A stretch of DNA of 64,000 bases, from positions 1 to 64,000 of the forward strand of contig NZ_JABBXF010000030.1 in the NCBI RefSeq assembly GCF_013030945.1, in the 5' to 3' direction. Under the pieces are notes generated by a model, which worked only from the letters and a program-made list of their open reading frames with translations, was not told where the DNA came from and ran no database searches. How positions within the stretch are numbered: the stretch's first letter is position 1; every line of letters begins with the position of its first letter. A program made the translations under genes and the position numbers. Shown piece after piece: positions 1 to 8,165 of the stretch. The DNA comes from Streptomyces morookaense (GTDB taxonomy: Bacteria; Actinomycetota; Actinomycetes; Streptomycetales; Streptomycetaceae).

Positions 1-582
1 GGGCGGGGCGGCAGGAGGCGGCGCGGGAGCGGGCGGCGCACCGCCCGGAGGCGCAGGGGCAGGCGGCGCGGGAGCGGGCGGCACCCCACCCGGCGGAGCC
101 GGAGCAGCAGGCGCACCGCCCGGAGGAACCGGAGCAGGAGGCGCACCGCCCGGAGGCGCGGGCGCAGGCGGAGCCGGAGCAGCAGGCCCCCCGCCCGGAG
201 GTGCCCCACCCGGAGGCACCGCCCCCGGAGGGCCCGGCCTCGGGCACGCCATCCCCGGCCGCGTCAGCTCCGCGTGCACATCGACCACGACCACATGCGC
301 ATCCACGCAGATCCGCCCCCGGCCGGTGTCGACCGCATCCGCGGTCACCCCGCCCCCCAGCGCCCGCACATGGGCGTGCGACGGCGGATGGTCCGGCACC
401 GAGACCGGCAGATCTTTCGTGAGCAGATTCCTGGCGGCCACCGACAGCACCGGCGCCCCCGCGATCGTGGCGTTCGCGCTCCCGTCGTCCGCGGCGGCGG
501 CACCCGCAGGTGCCAGCACGGCCACTGCCGTCAACGTCACCGCACATCCGGTCCTCAGCCATCCCGTCACCCGGAAAAGCAT
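1..582 (-). CDS. secreted Pro/Gly/Ala-rich protein, C-terminus beyond the left edge
   Basis: The frame is open for 194 codons from the ATG at 582 to the window edge. It begins MLFRVTGWLRTGC, followed by a hydrophobic stretch ending in AGAAAADD, which reads as a Sec signal peptide. A short region of about 90 residues follows, with two Cys and His/Val-rich segments (DAHVVVVDVH). From about position 240 down to the edge the protein is almost only Pro, Gly and Ala, in repeats of the type PPGGAPPAP. This is probably an extracellular or wall-associated protein with a flexible linker or stalk; no family is recognised. The ribosome site is weak (GGACG 12 bases upstream). The missing C-terminus could hold a domain or anchor. 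Confidence 0.6.
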   Translation of the reverse strand, partial: MLFRVTGWLRTGCAVTLTAVAVLAPAGAAAADDGSANATIAGAPVLSVAARNLLTKDLPVSVPDHPPSHAHVRALGGGVTADAVDTGRGRICVDAHVVVVDVHAELTRPGMACPRPGPPGAVPPGGAPPGGGPAAPAPPAPAPPGGAPPAPVPPGGAPAAPAPPGGVPPAPAPPAPAPPGGAPPAPAPPPAAPP

Positions 583-808
583 GCTCAACCGTCCACGTCC
601 GCATTGGAGTTCACCCTCGAATTCGTCCGATGGGCGGAAAATTCCCTGAGCACACCGCATGGGGCCCATCCGTGTTCTCCGACCCGCCGGACCGCGCCGG
701 AGACGGCCAAATCCCGGACGCCGCCGCCGATTCTGTGTACCGTCCGTCCTGATTCCGCGCCGCCCCCTGCAGACCCGCCCCCCCGGACCGAGAGAGCGCA
801 CGACGCAG

Positions 809-1663
809 ATGCCTTCGACGACCGGCCCGGTGGCCCCGCTCGCCGCCGCCTTCCTCCTCGTCCTGCTCCCCCTCGCCGGATGCGTCCAGGCACACAGCGG
901 AGAGGGAGGGAGGACGGACGGTTCGTCCGCGCCGAACTCCTGGTCGAGCTCCCGGCTGGTGCATGCGAAGGCACTCGTCCACCATCCGGGCACGTCCCGT
1001 ACGGCACGGTCCACGCCGGCCAGCTCCCGGGTCGGTGCGCTGTTCGCGCACGACACCTCGGGGGACCACTTCTGCACGGCGAGCGTGGTGGCCAGCCCCG
1101 GCAAGTCCCTGCTGATCACCGCGGCGCACTGTGTGCACGGCGGGGGCCGGGGCGGCTACAACAGGGACATCGTCTTCGCCCCGGCCTACCGCAACGGCCG
1201 TACGCCCGACGGGATCTGGCAGCCGTCGTCCATCGTCGTCGACCCGCGCTGGGCCACTGCCGGGGACCCCGATCACGATGTCGCGTTCATCGTGCTCAAG
1301 CCGCTGAACGGCAAGCGCATCGCCGAGGTGCTGGGTGCCAACCGGCTCGGCACCGACAAGGGGTTCGCCAACATGGTGCGGATCACGGGTTATCCGGCGA
1401 ACGGCGACGAGCCCATCACCTGCAGCAACCGCAGCACGCAACAGAGCGCGCACCAGATGCGCATCGTCTGCACGGGCTACAGCGGCGGGACGAGCGGCAG
1501 TCCGTGGCTCACCGGCTTCGACCCGGTCACCCAGAGCGGCTCCGTCATCGGTGTGATCGGCGGCTATCAGCACGGCGGCAGCACCGACGACGTCTCCTAC
1601 AGTCCCTACTTCGACGCCTCGGTCCGAAAGCTCTACGGGCAGGCCGTCGCCCGCGAGAAGTGA
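809..1663 (+). CDS. trypsin-like (S1 family) serine protease, predicted lipoprotein
   Basis: This is a 284-residue chymotrypsin-fold protease. The catalytic triad is visible: His in TAAHC, Asp in DHDVAF, and Ser in GTSGSPW. The start at 809 is preferred over the longer frame from 659 because MPSTTGPVAPLAAAFLLVLL leads directly into the lipobox L-A-G-C (residues 22-25). The mature protein would therefore be lipid-anchored outside the membrane. A Ser/Thr-rich linker follows the lipobox. The upstream extension is Arg/Pro-rich and looks non-coding. Substrate is unknown. The gene stands alone, divergent from the secreted Pro-rich protein gene on its left. Confidence 0.88.
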   Translation: MPSTTGPVAPLAAAFLLVLLPLAGCVQAHSGEGGRTDGSSAPNSWSSSRLVHAKALVHHPGTSRTARSTPASSRVGALFAHDTSGDHFCTASVVASPGKSLLITAAHCVHGGGRGGYNRDIVFAPAYRNGRTPDGIWQPSSIVVDPRWATAGDPDHDVAFIVLKPLNGKRIAEVLGANRLGTDKGFANMVRITGYPANGDEPITCSNRSTQQSAHQMRIVCTGYSGGTSGSPWLTGFDPVTQSGSVIGVIGGYQHGGSTDDVSYSPYFDASVRKLYGQAVAREK

Positions 1664-1834
1664 CCCGGACGGAAATCCCGGGGAATTCACGGGCGATACG
1701 GCCGGACGGCCAATAGGACGATTCAATTATCGGAAGGATTTTTTGGCATTCCAGCACCTTGACGCGTTCCCGCGGCAGGACCACCATCGCGGCAAAGGGA
1801 CATATTCCGCCGCCATTCGGATGGGGGGTTCCCG

Positions 1835-3427
1835 ATGGCTTTTTCGGCCGCATGCGGCGCGGGAGGTGTGCGCAACGGATTCGCGGGGGTCGTGGAGGAC
1901 GGCCGGGTGGCCGTGGACTTCTTGTGCTCCTGCGGGAACCGCCATCGGGCGGCGGCCGGGAGACACGGCGAACAGCCGGTCGCGGTCGGGGTGTTCGCGG
2001 ACGGGGGTCGTGTCGCCGAGACGTGGGTGTGCCCGCGCACCGGGGAACTGGGGCGCGGTGCACTGTCCCAGATCCCGCTCTTCTATTCCGTCTTCAACAA
2101 TTCAGTCCGATTCTCCACCGATCTCGGGGAATTGGCGGGTGAAACGGCGGAACCCTGGCCGGCGGCGGTCGCGGCGGCACTGCACGGCGCGGTGCTGCCC
2201 GCGCCTCTCACCCCTTACGAGAATGTCTTCCAACTGGCCTGCGGAACAACCCTGACGGTCGCCGGCGGGCGCGAGCGGCTGGATCTCGCGGAGCTCGATC
2301 TCGCCGAACTCGCCGACCGCGCGCGGCGGCTGGCCGGGCGGAGCGGTCCGGTCGCGACGCTGCGCTGTGCGCTCGCTTACGCCGGGACGGCCGCGCAGGC
2401 CGGCACGGCCGTCCTGCTCGGTGACGGCGGCGGGCTGGGAGCGGCGGCGATCGCGGCGGCCTGCGGCGGCCCGGTGCGCAGGGTGCATGTCCATGTGGAC
2501 GTGCCGGTGCTGGAGCGCAGGCGGACGCGGCTCGCCCCGGGCACCACGGTGATCGACGGGACGCGGTCCTGGCTGCGGGCCTGCAGCCGCACCGGGCCCG
2601 GCTACGCGCACGAGGCCGACCCCTGGCCGCCCGGTCCGGAGCTGTTGCCGGGCCGGGTCCGGCTGTTGAGCGGCAGGGCGCTGGTCCGCGCACTGACCGG
2701 GCCGCCCACCGGTACGGGACGGCTGCGCACCGGCTGGGTGCGGCTGGCCGGTGCGCAGCCGGTGCCCGTGCTGCGCGGGCACCGCGGCCGGCGCGTCTGG
2801 CTGCCCGCGGCGGCCCCGACGGCGGAACCGCCTGCGCCCGCGGGCGCCGGGCGCGACCGCCTGGAGCCGGCGGGCTGGATGTCGCAGGCCGCACGTGCGG
2901 CGCGGGCCCCGGTGAGCTCCGCCGACGCCGGCAGCCACCTGGTGCCCGCCGAAGGGGCGGGCACCACGCTCGGCGCCGTCATCGACGCGCTGGAGTCCAG
3001 GCCGTTGTCCTCCCGGAGGCCGGACGGGCCCGAGCCGGTGCTGGTGAGCGCGCATCCGGTGGTGGTCGGGGCCATCGCGCACCTCGCCCTCGACGGCCGG
3101 CTGCGCCGGGACCTGCGCGGCGGCCACGTCGATCCGGTGCCGCTGCTGCGGGAGTTGGTGCCCGCGGGATGGCGGCCCTCCGACACCACGCCGGCCGAGC
3201 GCGACAAGCTGTTCGCGGCGGCGTTCGTCACGCGCCGGCTGGCGACGGCGGAGCAGCGCGCCCGGCTGCTGGCCCGGGTCGAGTCGAGCCCGTGGATCGA
3301 CGCCGACCGCCTCAAGGCCGTGCTGGCCGACAGCCGCAAGGTCCTGTTCGACGCGCCAGCCCTGCACCGCCTGTACGTCACGGCGGAGCGCTACGGCGAG
3401 GCCATGCACACGGCGGTGCCGCAATGA
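1835..3427 (+). CDS. asparagine-synthetase-like (lasso cyclase-like) protein with degenerate ATP site
   Basis: This 530-residue protein resembles the asparagine-synthetase-like cyclases of lasso-peptide clusters. It has an N-terminal amidotransferase-like half, a nucleotide-binding half, and a C-terminal helical tail (PWIDADRLKAVL, FDAPALHRLYVTAE) typical of such cyclases. At the place of the PP-loop SGGxDS the sequence reads GDGGGLGAAAIAA, so the Ser, Asp and Ser that bind ATP are absent. The start is ATG with GGGGGG upstream. The stop overlaps the next start (ATGA). Neighbours (PqqD-like, MauE-Trx, B2-like, S9 peptidase) support a lasso or related RiPP origin. No precursor gene with a recognisable leader is seen in 1664-1834. 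It is either a decayed enzyme or a repurposed scaffold. The family assignment comes from pattern and context. Confidence 0.55.
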   Translation: MAFSAACGAGGVRNGFAGVVEDGRVAVDFLCSCGNRHRAAAGRHGEQPVAVGVFADGGRVAETWVCPRTGELGRGALSQIPLFYSVFNNSVRFSTDLGELAGETAEPWPAAVAAALHGAVLPAPLTPYENVFQLACGTTLTVAGGRERLDLAELDLAELADRARRLAGRSGPVATLRCALAYAGTAAQAGTAVLLGDGGGLGAAAIAAACGGPVRRVHVHVDVPVLERRRTRLAPGTTVIDGTRSWLRACSRTGPGYAHEADPWPPGPELLPGRVRLLSGRALVRALTGPPTGTGRLRTGWVRLAGAQPVPVLRGHRGRRVWLPAAAPTAEPPAPAGAGRDRLEPAGWMSQAARAARAPVSSADAGSHLVPAEGAGTTLGAVIDALESRPLSSRRPDGPEPVLVSAHPVVVGAIAHLALDGRLRRDLRGGHVDPVPLLRELVPAGWRPSDTTPAERDKLFAAAFVTRRLATAEQRARLLARVESSPWIDADRLKAVLADSRKVLFDAPALHRLYVTAERYGEAMHTAVPQ

Positions 3428-3645
3428 TCCTGGTGCTGAACGAGGGAGTGCGCCTGATCGAGATGCCGTTCGGTGACGCCATCGTCGTGGACCGCACACG
3501 GCCCGGCGTCCAGCAGGTCAGCGCCCGGCTGGCGGGCCTGCTCCAACAGCGCGGCGCCGTGGACCGGTTGCTGCCGCCCACGCTCACCGAGGAGATCCGC
3601 CGCGGCCTGGCGGACGGCTGGATGTCCTTCGAGGAGGGGTCATGA
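3424..3645 (+). CDS. PqqD-like / lasso B1-type precursor recognition protein
   Basis: This is a 73-residue protein with the size and secondary-structure pattern of a PqqD-type RiPP recognition element: an N-terminal beta region (MILVLNEGVRLIEMPFGDAIVVD) followed by helices (SARLAGLLQQRG, LTEEIRRGLADGW). In lasso clusters the split B1 protein binds the leader peptide and hands it to B2 and the cyclase. It overlaps both neighbours by 4 bases (ATGA at each end), so translation is coupled. The family call rests on length, fold pattern and position, not on an invariant motif. Confidence 0.6.
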   Translation: MILVLNEGVRLIEMPFGDAIVVDRTRPGVQQVSARLAGLLQQRGAVDRLLPPTLTEEIRRGLADGWMSFEEGS

Positions 3646-4412
3646 ACGTCCTGTCCGGTGCGGCCGCGATCGCGGCCGGGTGCGGTCTGCTGTGGCTCAG
3701 CCTGGCGGCCAAGCTCGCCGACCGCGAGTCGGCGAGGATCGTGTGGCCGGTGACCGGCCGCTTCGGCCGGGTCCTCGGGCCCGGGCCGGTGTCGGCCGGC
3801 GAGGCCCTGGTCGTGGCCGTGCTGCTGGCCCCGCTGCCGGTGGCGGTGCGACTGCTGCCGCTCGCCGCGTGCTTCTGCGCATACGCGGCGGCGGCGACGG
3901 TCCTGCACGGGCGCCGCTGCGCCTGCTTCGGCGGCTGGCTGCCCACCCGGTTCTCCGCGCTGCACGTGGTGGGCTGTGCATGCATCGCCGCTCTCGCGTT
4001 CACCGGGGTGCCCGGCGGCCTGTCCGTCCGCGCGGCCACGGTCGTGGCCGCCTCGTCCGTGACGGCGGCGAGCGCCGTGGCCGTGGTGCTGTGGCGGCGT
4101 GCCGCAGCCCGCGCGCGCCAACCGGTGCACGACGTGCACCACTTCGTGGTCTTCACCGCGGAGTCGTGCCCGTACTGCGCCGCGCTGGAGGCCCGGCGCA
4201 GCAGGTACGCGGCGCTGACGGACAAGCCGCTGGAGTTCCGGCAGGCAGTCACCGACGAGGACGCCGAACAGGCCGGCCGGGCGTTTCCGGCGGTGGTCGG
4301 CTACGACGGGGACGGCGTCCCGGTGACCGAGCCCGTCCACGGGCTGTCGCCGATCCGCGACATGCTGCGGCGCTCCGCGGCCGGCCGCGCGATGACGGGG
4401 AGCGCACGGTGA
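3642..4412 (+). CDS. MauE-like membrane protein fused to a thioredoxin-like domain
   Basis: This is a 256-residue protein. The first 155 residues carry about four hydrophobic segments with a CACFGGW motif (residues 93-99), as in MauE/DoxX-type proteins linked to disulfide metabolism. After an Arg-rich stretch comes a thioredoxin-fold-like domain with HHFVVFTAESCPYC; the CPYC active-site motif is at residues 176-179. The expected role is electron transfer or disulfide formation/reduction at the membrane, which would suit a disulfide-bearing (class I-like) lasso peptide. It is coupled by ATGA to the gene before and by GTGA to the gene after. Both Cys motifs are intact, unlike the active sites of its enzyme neighbours. 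Confidence 0.72.
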   Translation: MNVLSGAAAIAAGCGLLWLSLAAKLADRESARIVWPVTGRFGRVLGPGPVSAGEALVVAVLLAPLPVAVRLLPLAACFCAYAAAATVLHGRRCACFGGWLPTRFSALHVVGCACIAALAFTGVPGGLSVRAATVVAASSVTAASAVAVVLWRRAAARARQPVHDVHHFVVFTAESCPYCAALEARRSRYAALTDKPLEFRQAVTDEDAEQAGRAFPAVVGYDGDGVPVTEPVHGLSPIRDMLRRSAAGRAMTGSAR

Positions 4413-4771
4413 TCGCGGAACTGCGGACCTCGCTGCGGCTGCGCCGGCACACGCTGCCGGAGCTCATCGAGCAGGCGGAACGGTCCGGGGCGTGCACGGC
4501 CACGGGCCGGCCGCCGGTGACCGCGGTGCTGATCATGCGCCGGCTGCTGTCCGGTTTCGGTACGTCCATGGACGAGACCGCAGCCGTCGTCGCCGCCCTG
4601 CGGCAGTGCGGATACCCGGCTCAACTGGTGCTGGGCGCCGAGCCCCTTCCGGCGAACGACGGCGAGTACCCGGTCTTCACCTGGGTCGCGGTGGACGGGG
4701 TGCCGGTCGACATCGACCGGCCGCCCGACACCTATCTGATCGAGCTCGCCAGGTTCCCCGAATGTCCATGA
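4409..4771 (+). CDS. lasso B2-like (transglutaminase-like) protein lacking catalytic Cys/His
   Basis: This 120-residue protein starts with a GTG overlapping the previous stop (GTGA). The segment ALRQCGYPAQLVLGAE followed by TWVAVDGVPVD matches the core pattern of lasso B2 leader peptidases (Leu-rich helix, Gly-x-Pro-Ala-x-L-x-x-G, then A-H-A-W-V-x-x-x-G). The Cys normally found at the start of that helix is replaced (GTSMDETAAVV), and the His of the AHAWV motif is replaced (VFTWV). As read, it should not be an active Cys protease. It ends in ATGA shared with the S9 peptidase remnant. The alternative is a small unknown protein with chance similarity. Confidence 0.5.
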   Translation: MIAELRTSLRLRRHTLPELIEQAERSGACTATGRPPVTAVLIMRRLLSGFGTSMDETAAVVAALRQCGYPAQLVLGAEPLPANDGEYPVFTWVAVDGVPVDIDRPPDTYLIELARFPECP

Positions 4772-6449
4772 CCGGCTTCGAGCGGACGGTCCACGCCCTG
4801 CTGCAGTGCCCGGCCGGGACGGTCACCGGCTCGGCCGGTGAAGGGTACGGCTGGGCGATGCACCGGCACCATCACCCCCTGCCGTGCCCGGCGCCGGCAG
4901 TACTCCTGCGGGGCTGTGCACCGGGCAGTTGGAGGCCGTCTCGCCGGACGGGCGGCACTGGACGCCCGCCGAGCTCCACGGCGTGATCGGGCAACCTGCC
5001 TGCGCAGCAGAGCGGTTCGCGGGCGCCGCGCTCGTCGGCGGCGAGCCCCGCTGCTGGATCGCCGACGTGCGGACGCGGCGGGTGCGGCTGCGCGACGCCC
5101 AGCACCTTCTTCGAGGCCGAGCCGGGACAGCGCATCCGGATGGCCCTGCCCGAGACCACCGCCGAACACCTGCGGCTGCACTACCGGTTCACCGACCCCC
5201 TCTCCGGCACACTCCGGCCCGCCGGCCTGGCGCCCCGCGGCTACCGCGACGTCCGGGCCACCGCCCCGGGGGCCGTCGCCGCGCACGCGCCCGGTCTGGT
5301 CGCGGCCGTCGGGCCGGACGGCGCCGGGGAGCAGGTGATCGACCTGGACGGCGCCCCGCTGCTGGACTTCCAGTGGCTCGGCGGACTCGTCCTGGTCACC
5401 GGGCGCCCGGACGGCTTCGACATCGTCTCCTGGCACGGCGATGTGCAGCGCGTCCTCCGCCGGCACCGCGGGCGGTACCTGCACAGCGACCGCGCGGGAC
5501 GGCGTCGTCGTCGTGGACGGCGACGCCGTGCAAGTGGCCGGGGTGGACGGCCATCCGGCAACTCCCGTGCGGGTTCTGGCCGTCGGGCCGCGCACCGCCG
5601 GCCGGCTGTCTGCGCTTCGCCACCCTGCACGCCGGCAACGAGGCGGTGGTGTGGAGCGCGGCCCCCGGCACGGCGGCAGCCGTCCCGCTGTCCCGCCACG
5701 CCCTGCCCGTCGGCAGGCGCCCGGTCACCGTACGCCGGTGGCACGACGTGGCGTTCGCCGGAGTCACGGTTCCCGAGCCCCCGGCCGCGGCCGCCCCCGG
5801 GCCCGTCCGGCTGCGGACAGGACGCAGCGGCACCGAGGCGTACCTGCACCTCCCGCGCGGCCCGGCAGCAGGAATGCCGGGCCGGCTGTCCCAGGCGGGC
5901 GGCCGGTACGCCCCGCTCGGGCCCGACCCCGCCTGGCTGGCCCTGGACGGGCACGCGGTGCTCGACCTGCGCCTGGACCTCGGCTGGTGGCGGCGCACAC
6001 CGGATGAGCGGATCCGGCCCCGGATCGTGCGGCAGACCCGCGACGGCGTCCTGCGCAGCGGGGCCGACCGGTACACCGGCCCCGTCCCGCCGGCCGTCGG
6101 CGGGGCCGGCTTCGGCGCCGCGCTCGCCCTCGTCGCCCTCGCCGACTGCGACCTGTTCACCAGCGGCATCGCGCAGAGCAGCGCCTACTCCCGGCACTTC
6201 ACCGCCCTCGGCTTCCAGGACGAGAACCGCAGCCTGTGGGAAGCCCCCGGCCTCTACCGGGACTTCGACGCCGTGGCCGGCGCTCCTGGCATCTGGCGCC
6301 CGGTCCTCGTCATCCACGGCGAGGCCGACTGCAACCCGGCCACACCGCTCGCCCAGGCGCTGCTCCTCTTCCAGGCGCTCACCGCCAACGGGACCCGCCA
6401 CGCCGGTGCCCCCCGTTTGTCCAGAACGGCCTGTGTGCGGGATCCATAG
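4768..6449 (+). pseudogene. S9 prolyl-oligopeptidase-type peptidase, multiply frameshifted
   Basis: The product begins MTGFERTVHALLQCPAGT in one frame. Homologous-looking sequence then moves between the three forward frames: near 4.85-4.92, 5.10, 5.49 and 5.60 kb. From about 5.61 kb one frame carries the C-terminal hydrolase region: AYSRHFTALGFQDENRSLWE, then VLVIHGEADCNPATPL. The nucleophile elbow reads GGAGFGAAL where G-x-S-x-G is expected, so Ser is replaced by Ala. The end is truncated before the catalytic His. Intact S9 peptidases occur in some actinobacterial lasso clusters. This is a dead gene at the end of the block. Confidence 0.7.
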
Positions 6450-6829
6450 ATACGGCGATCAAGGAACGAGCCGCAGAATCAATTTCAGAGAACCACCTCC
6501 TCGGGCACTGGCCGGCTGCAGGCCGGAACCGCACGCACCCCAATTCCCCGGCCCAGTGGGCACCTTGGCGCCCGGGAAGGTACCGGGGCGGGGCTCCCGC
6601 CTCCCATGGACCGGAAGAACATCACAGTAGCAACATGATCAAATGCCCGAGATGTTGCGATTTATACGGGCTCTAAAGTGAGGCTCGATCGGCTTTCGGA
6701 GCGTCTTCCAGACCTCGCGCTGATTGGGCAAAACCAGGGGTGCGGCGTCAACATGGGCCCTTCCCCTGGTCATGGGCCCCTCGGGGCCACGACCAGGGCC
6801 GCCCACCCAGCCGTCCCCGGAAGGAACCC
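6450..6829. other. intergenic region with a small inverted repeat
   Basis: No gene is supported here. An A/T-richer patch at 6620-6680 contains an inverted repeat GCAACAT (6630-6636) / ATGTTGC (6652-6658) with a 15-base spacer. It could be an operator for the downstream pentapeptide-repeat gene, though this is speculative. Confidence 0.3.
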
Positions 6830-7489
6830 ATGCGAGTCCCTCGCCCCCGTGACCTGGCCGCACTGCCGTACGCGCACCACCTTCAGCCCTTCACCGGCGA
6901 GCTCGAACACGCGGGCGCCTACGAATGGCTGCACTTCGACAGCTCCGTTTTCCAGGACGCGGAAGCAGGAAGCTCACTCTTCAGCCAGTCGGCTTTCTCC
7001 TCGGCCACCTTCGACCGCGGCCGCCTGCGGCGCTCACGGTTCGACGAGGTGTGGCTGCACACCGTCCGCATGGTCGGCACCAACGTCGCCGAGACCACCT
7101 GGCTGGACAGCGAGTGCACCGCCGGCGTCTTCGCCGGCACCGAGATCCACGGCAGCGAGATGCGCCGCACCGTCTTCCGCCAGTGCAAATTCGACTCGGT
7201 CAACTTCCGCGCGACCTCGCTCAAGGACGTCGTCTTCGTCGACTGCCTCCTGCGCGACGTGGATTTCAGCGGAGCGCAACTAGCCGACGTCAGCTTCCCC
7301 GGCTCAACCCTGGACCGGACACGGATCGACAGGGCCACGCTCGCCAGGGTCGACCTGCGCGAGGCCACCGCCCTGGGTATCGTCTCCGGGATCGGAGCCC
7401 TGAGCGGCGCGACGATCAGCACCGCCCAGCTGTTCGACCTGGCCCCAGTCCTGGCACAGCACATCGGCCTCACCGTGAAAGACCACTGA
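6830..7489 (+). CDS. pentapeptide-repeat protein
   Basis: This 219-residue protein contains repeated A(D/N)LxX-type pentapeptides: SSVFQDAEAGSSLFSQSAFS, ATFDRGRLRRSRFDEV, and so on to DFSGAQLADVSFPGSTLDRT. These would form a right-handed quadrilateral beta-helix. Such proteins act as protein-binding or DNA-mimic surfaces; some protect gyrase, but no specific role can be read here. The start at ATG 6830 is chosen for the AAGGA site five bases upstream and because the longer frame is Arg/Pro-rich. A C-terminal helix (STAQLFDLAPVLAQHIGL) caps the helix stack. It is a single gene. Confidence 0.8.
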   Translation: MRVPRPRDLAALPYAHHLQPFTGELEHAGAYEWLHFDSSVFQDAEAGSSLFSQSAFSSATFDRGRLRRSRFDEVWLHTVRMVGTNVAETTWLDSECTAGVFAGTEIHGSEMRRTVFRQCKFDSVNFRATSLKDVVFVDCLLRDVDFSGAQLADVSFPGSTLDRTRIDRATLARVDLREATALGIVSGIGALSGATISTAQLFDLAPVLAQHIGLTVKDH

Positions 7490-7560
7490 CACCAGCCCCA
7501 AGAACCGCCCTGTCGTTGCTGTCCGTGCGATTTCGACTGCGGCAGGCCTGGGCACGGAGG

Positions 7561-7815
7561 TCAGTCGCGCCAGTAGCCGTTGGCGGCGGCAATGGTCTGG
7601 AACTCGATCGCGACGACCCGCGCGGCGTCGATAAGACTGTCCGGGGTGGAGGAGTAGTTGGGGCGACCTCCCTTGAGGATGTCCAGGTCAGGCTGGATGT
7701 TGTGGATAGTGTGCCGGGCCAGCGTGAGCGCGAGGGATCGGCCTTCCTCCGGGGTCCTGGTCATCAGAGAACCACCGGGAACAAGGACCATGCCGTCGTC
7801 GGGTACTCGGTTCAT
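7561..7815 (-). CDS. small hypothetical protein
   Basis: This 84-residue acidic protein reads MNRVPDDGMVLVPGGSLMTR, followed by a helical region. It has an ATG start and good codon bias. No domain is recognised. Internal Met codons at residues 9 and 18 are alternative starts. It lies convergent to the pentapeptide-repeat gene, with about 70 bases between the stops. Confidence 0.45.
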   Translation of the reverse strand: MNRVPDDGMVLVPGGSLMTRTPEEGRSLALTLARHTIHNIQPDLDILKGGRPNYSSTPDSLIDAARVVAIEFQTIAAANGYWRD

Positions 7816-7911
7816 ACCGAACAGTGTTGCTGGACGGCCGGGCTCTTCTCCGTCGCAACACCTCCACCGCTTCCCGGCGACCGGCCCTTGTCACCTGTTT
7901 GCGCCTACCCT

Positions 7912-8165
7912 TCACCGCCTCGAAATCACGAACAGGAGCTGCTGGAGCAGGTCGGCGTCGCCCTCCATCCGCAGCGAGCCGGCCGGGATGCGCATGTACA
8001 TGAGCAGGGCCATCTCGCTCGCCGTGCCGTGGATGGCGGCGGTGGGCTTGCCCTCGGCGGCCTCCGCCGCGGTGAGACGGGTGAAGCGGGAACCGGCGGC
8101 GTCCACCGTCCGGCGCCAGGAGCCGGCCTCGGCTCGCACTCGATTGAGACCGATCGGCAGATGGA
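7912..8165 (-). pseudogene. C-terminal fragment of a mycothiol-dependent maleylpyruvate-isomerase-like protein
   Basis: About 80 codons read AEAGSWRRTVDAAGSRFTRL, then a Gly-Thr-Ala-Ser-Glu-x-Ala-Leu-x-x-Tyr pattern (residues GTASEMALLMYMRI) and a terminal SLRMEGDADLLQQL. This is the usual C-terminal domain of actinobacterial MDMPI/DinB-like proteins. The N-terminal DinB half is missing. The fragment stops abruptly at the transposase gene end near 8140-8165, so the transposon insertion or a later deletion removed the rest. No N-terminal half is found on the far side of the transposase. Confidence 0.6.

Noticed and set aside
1759..1834. Short frame with GHIPPPFGWGVPDG as a lasso precursor
   Set aside because: No Asp or Glu at core position 7-9, no leader motif, and the frame runs on into the next gene.
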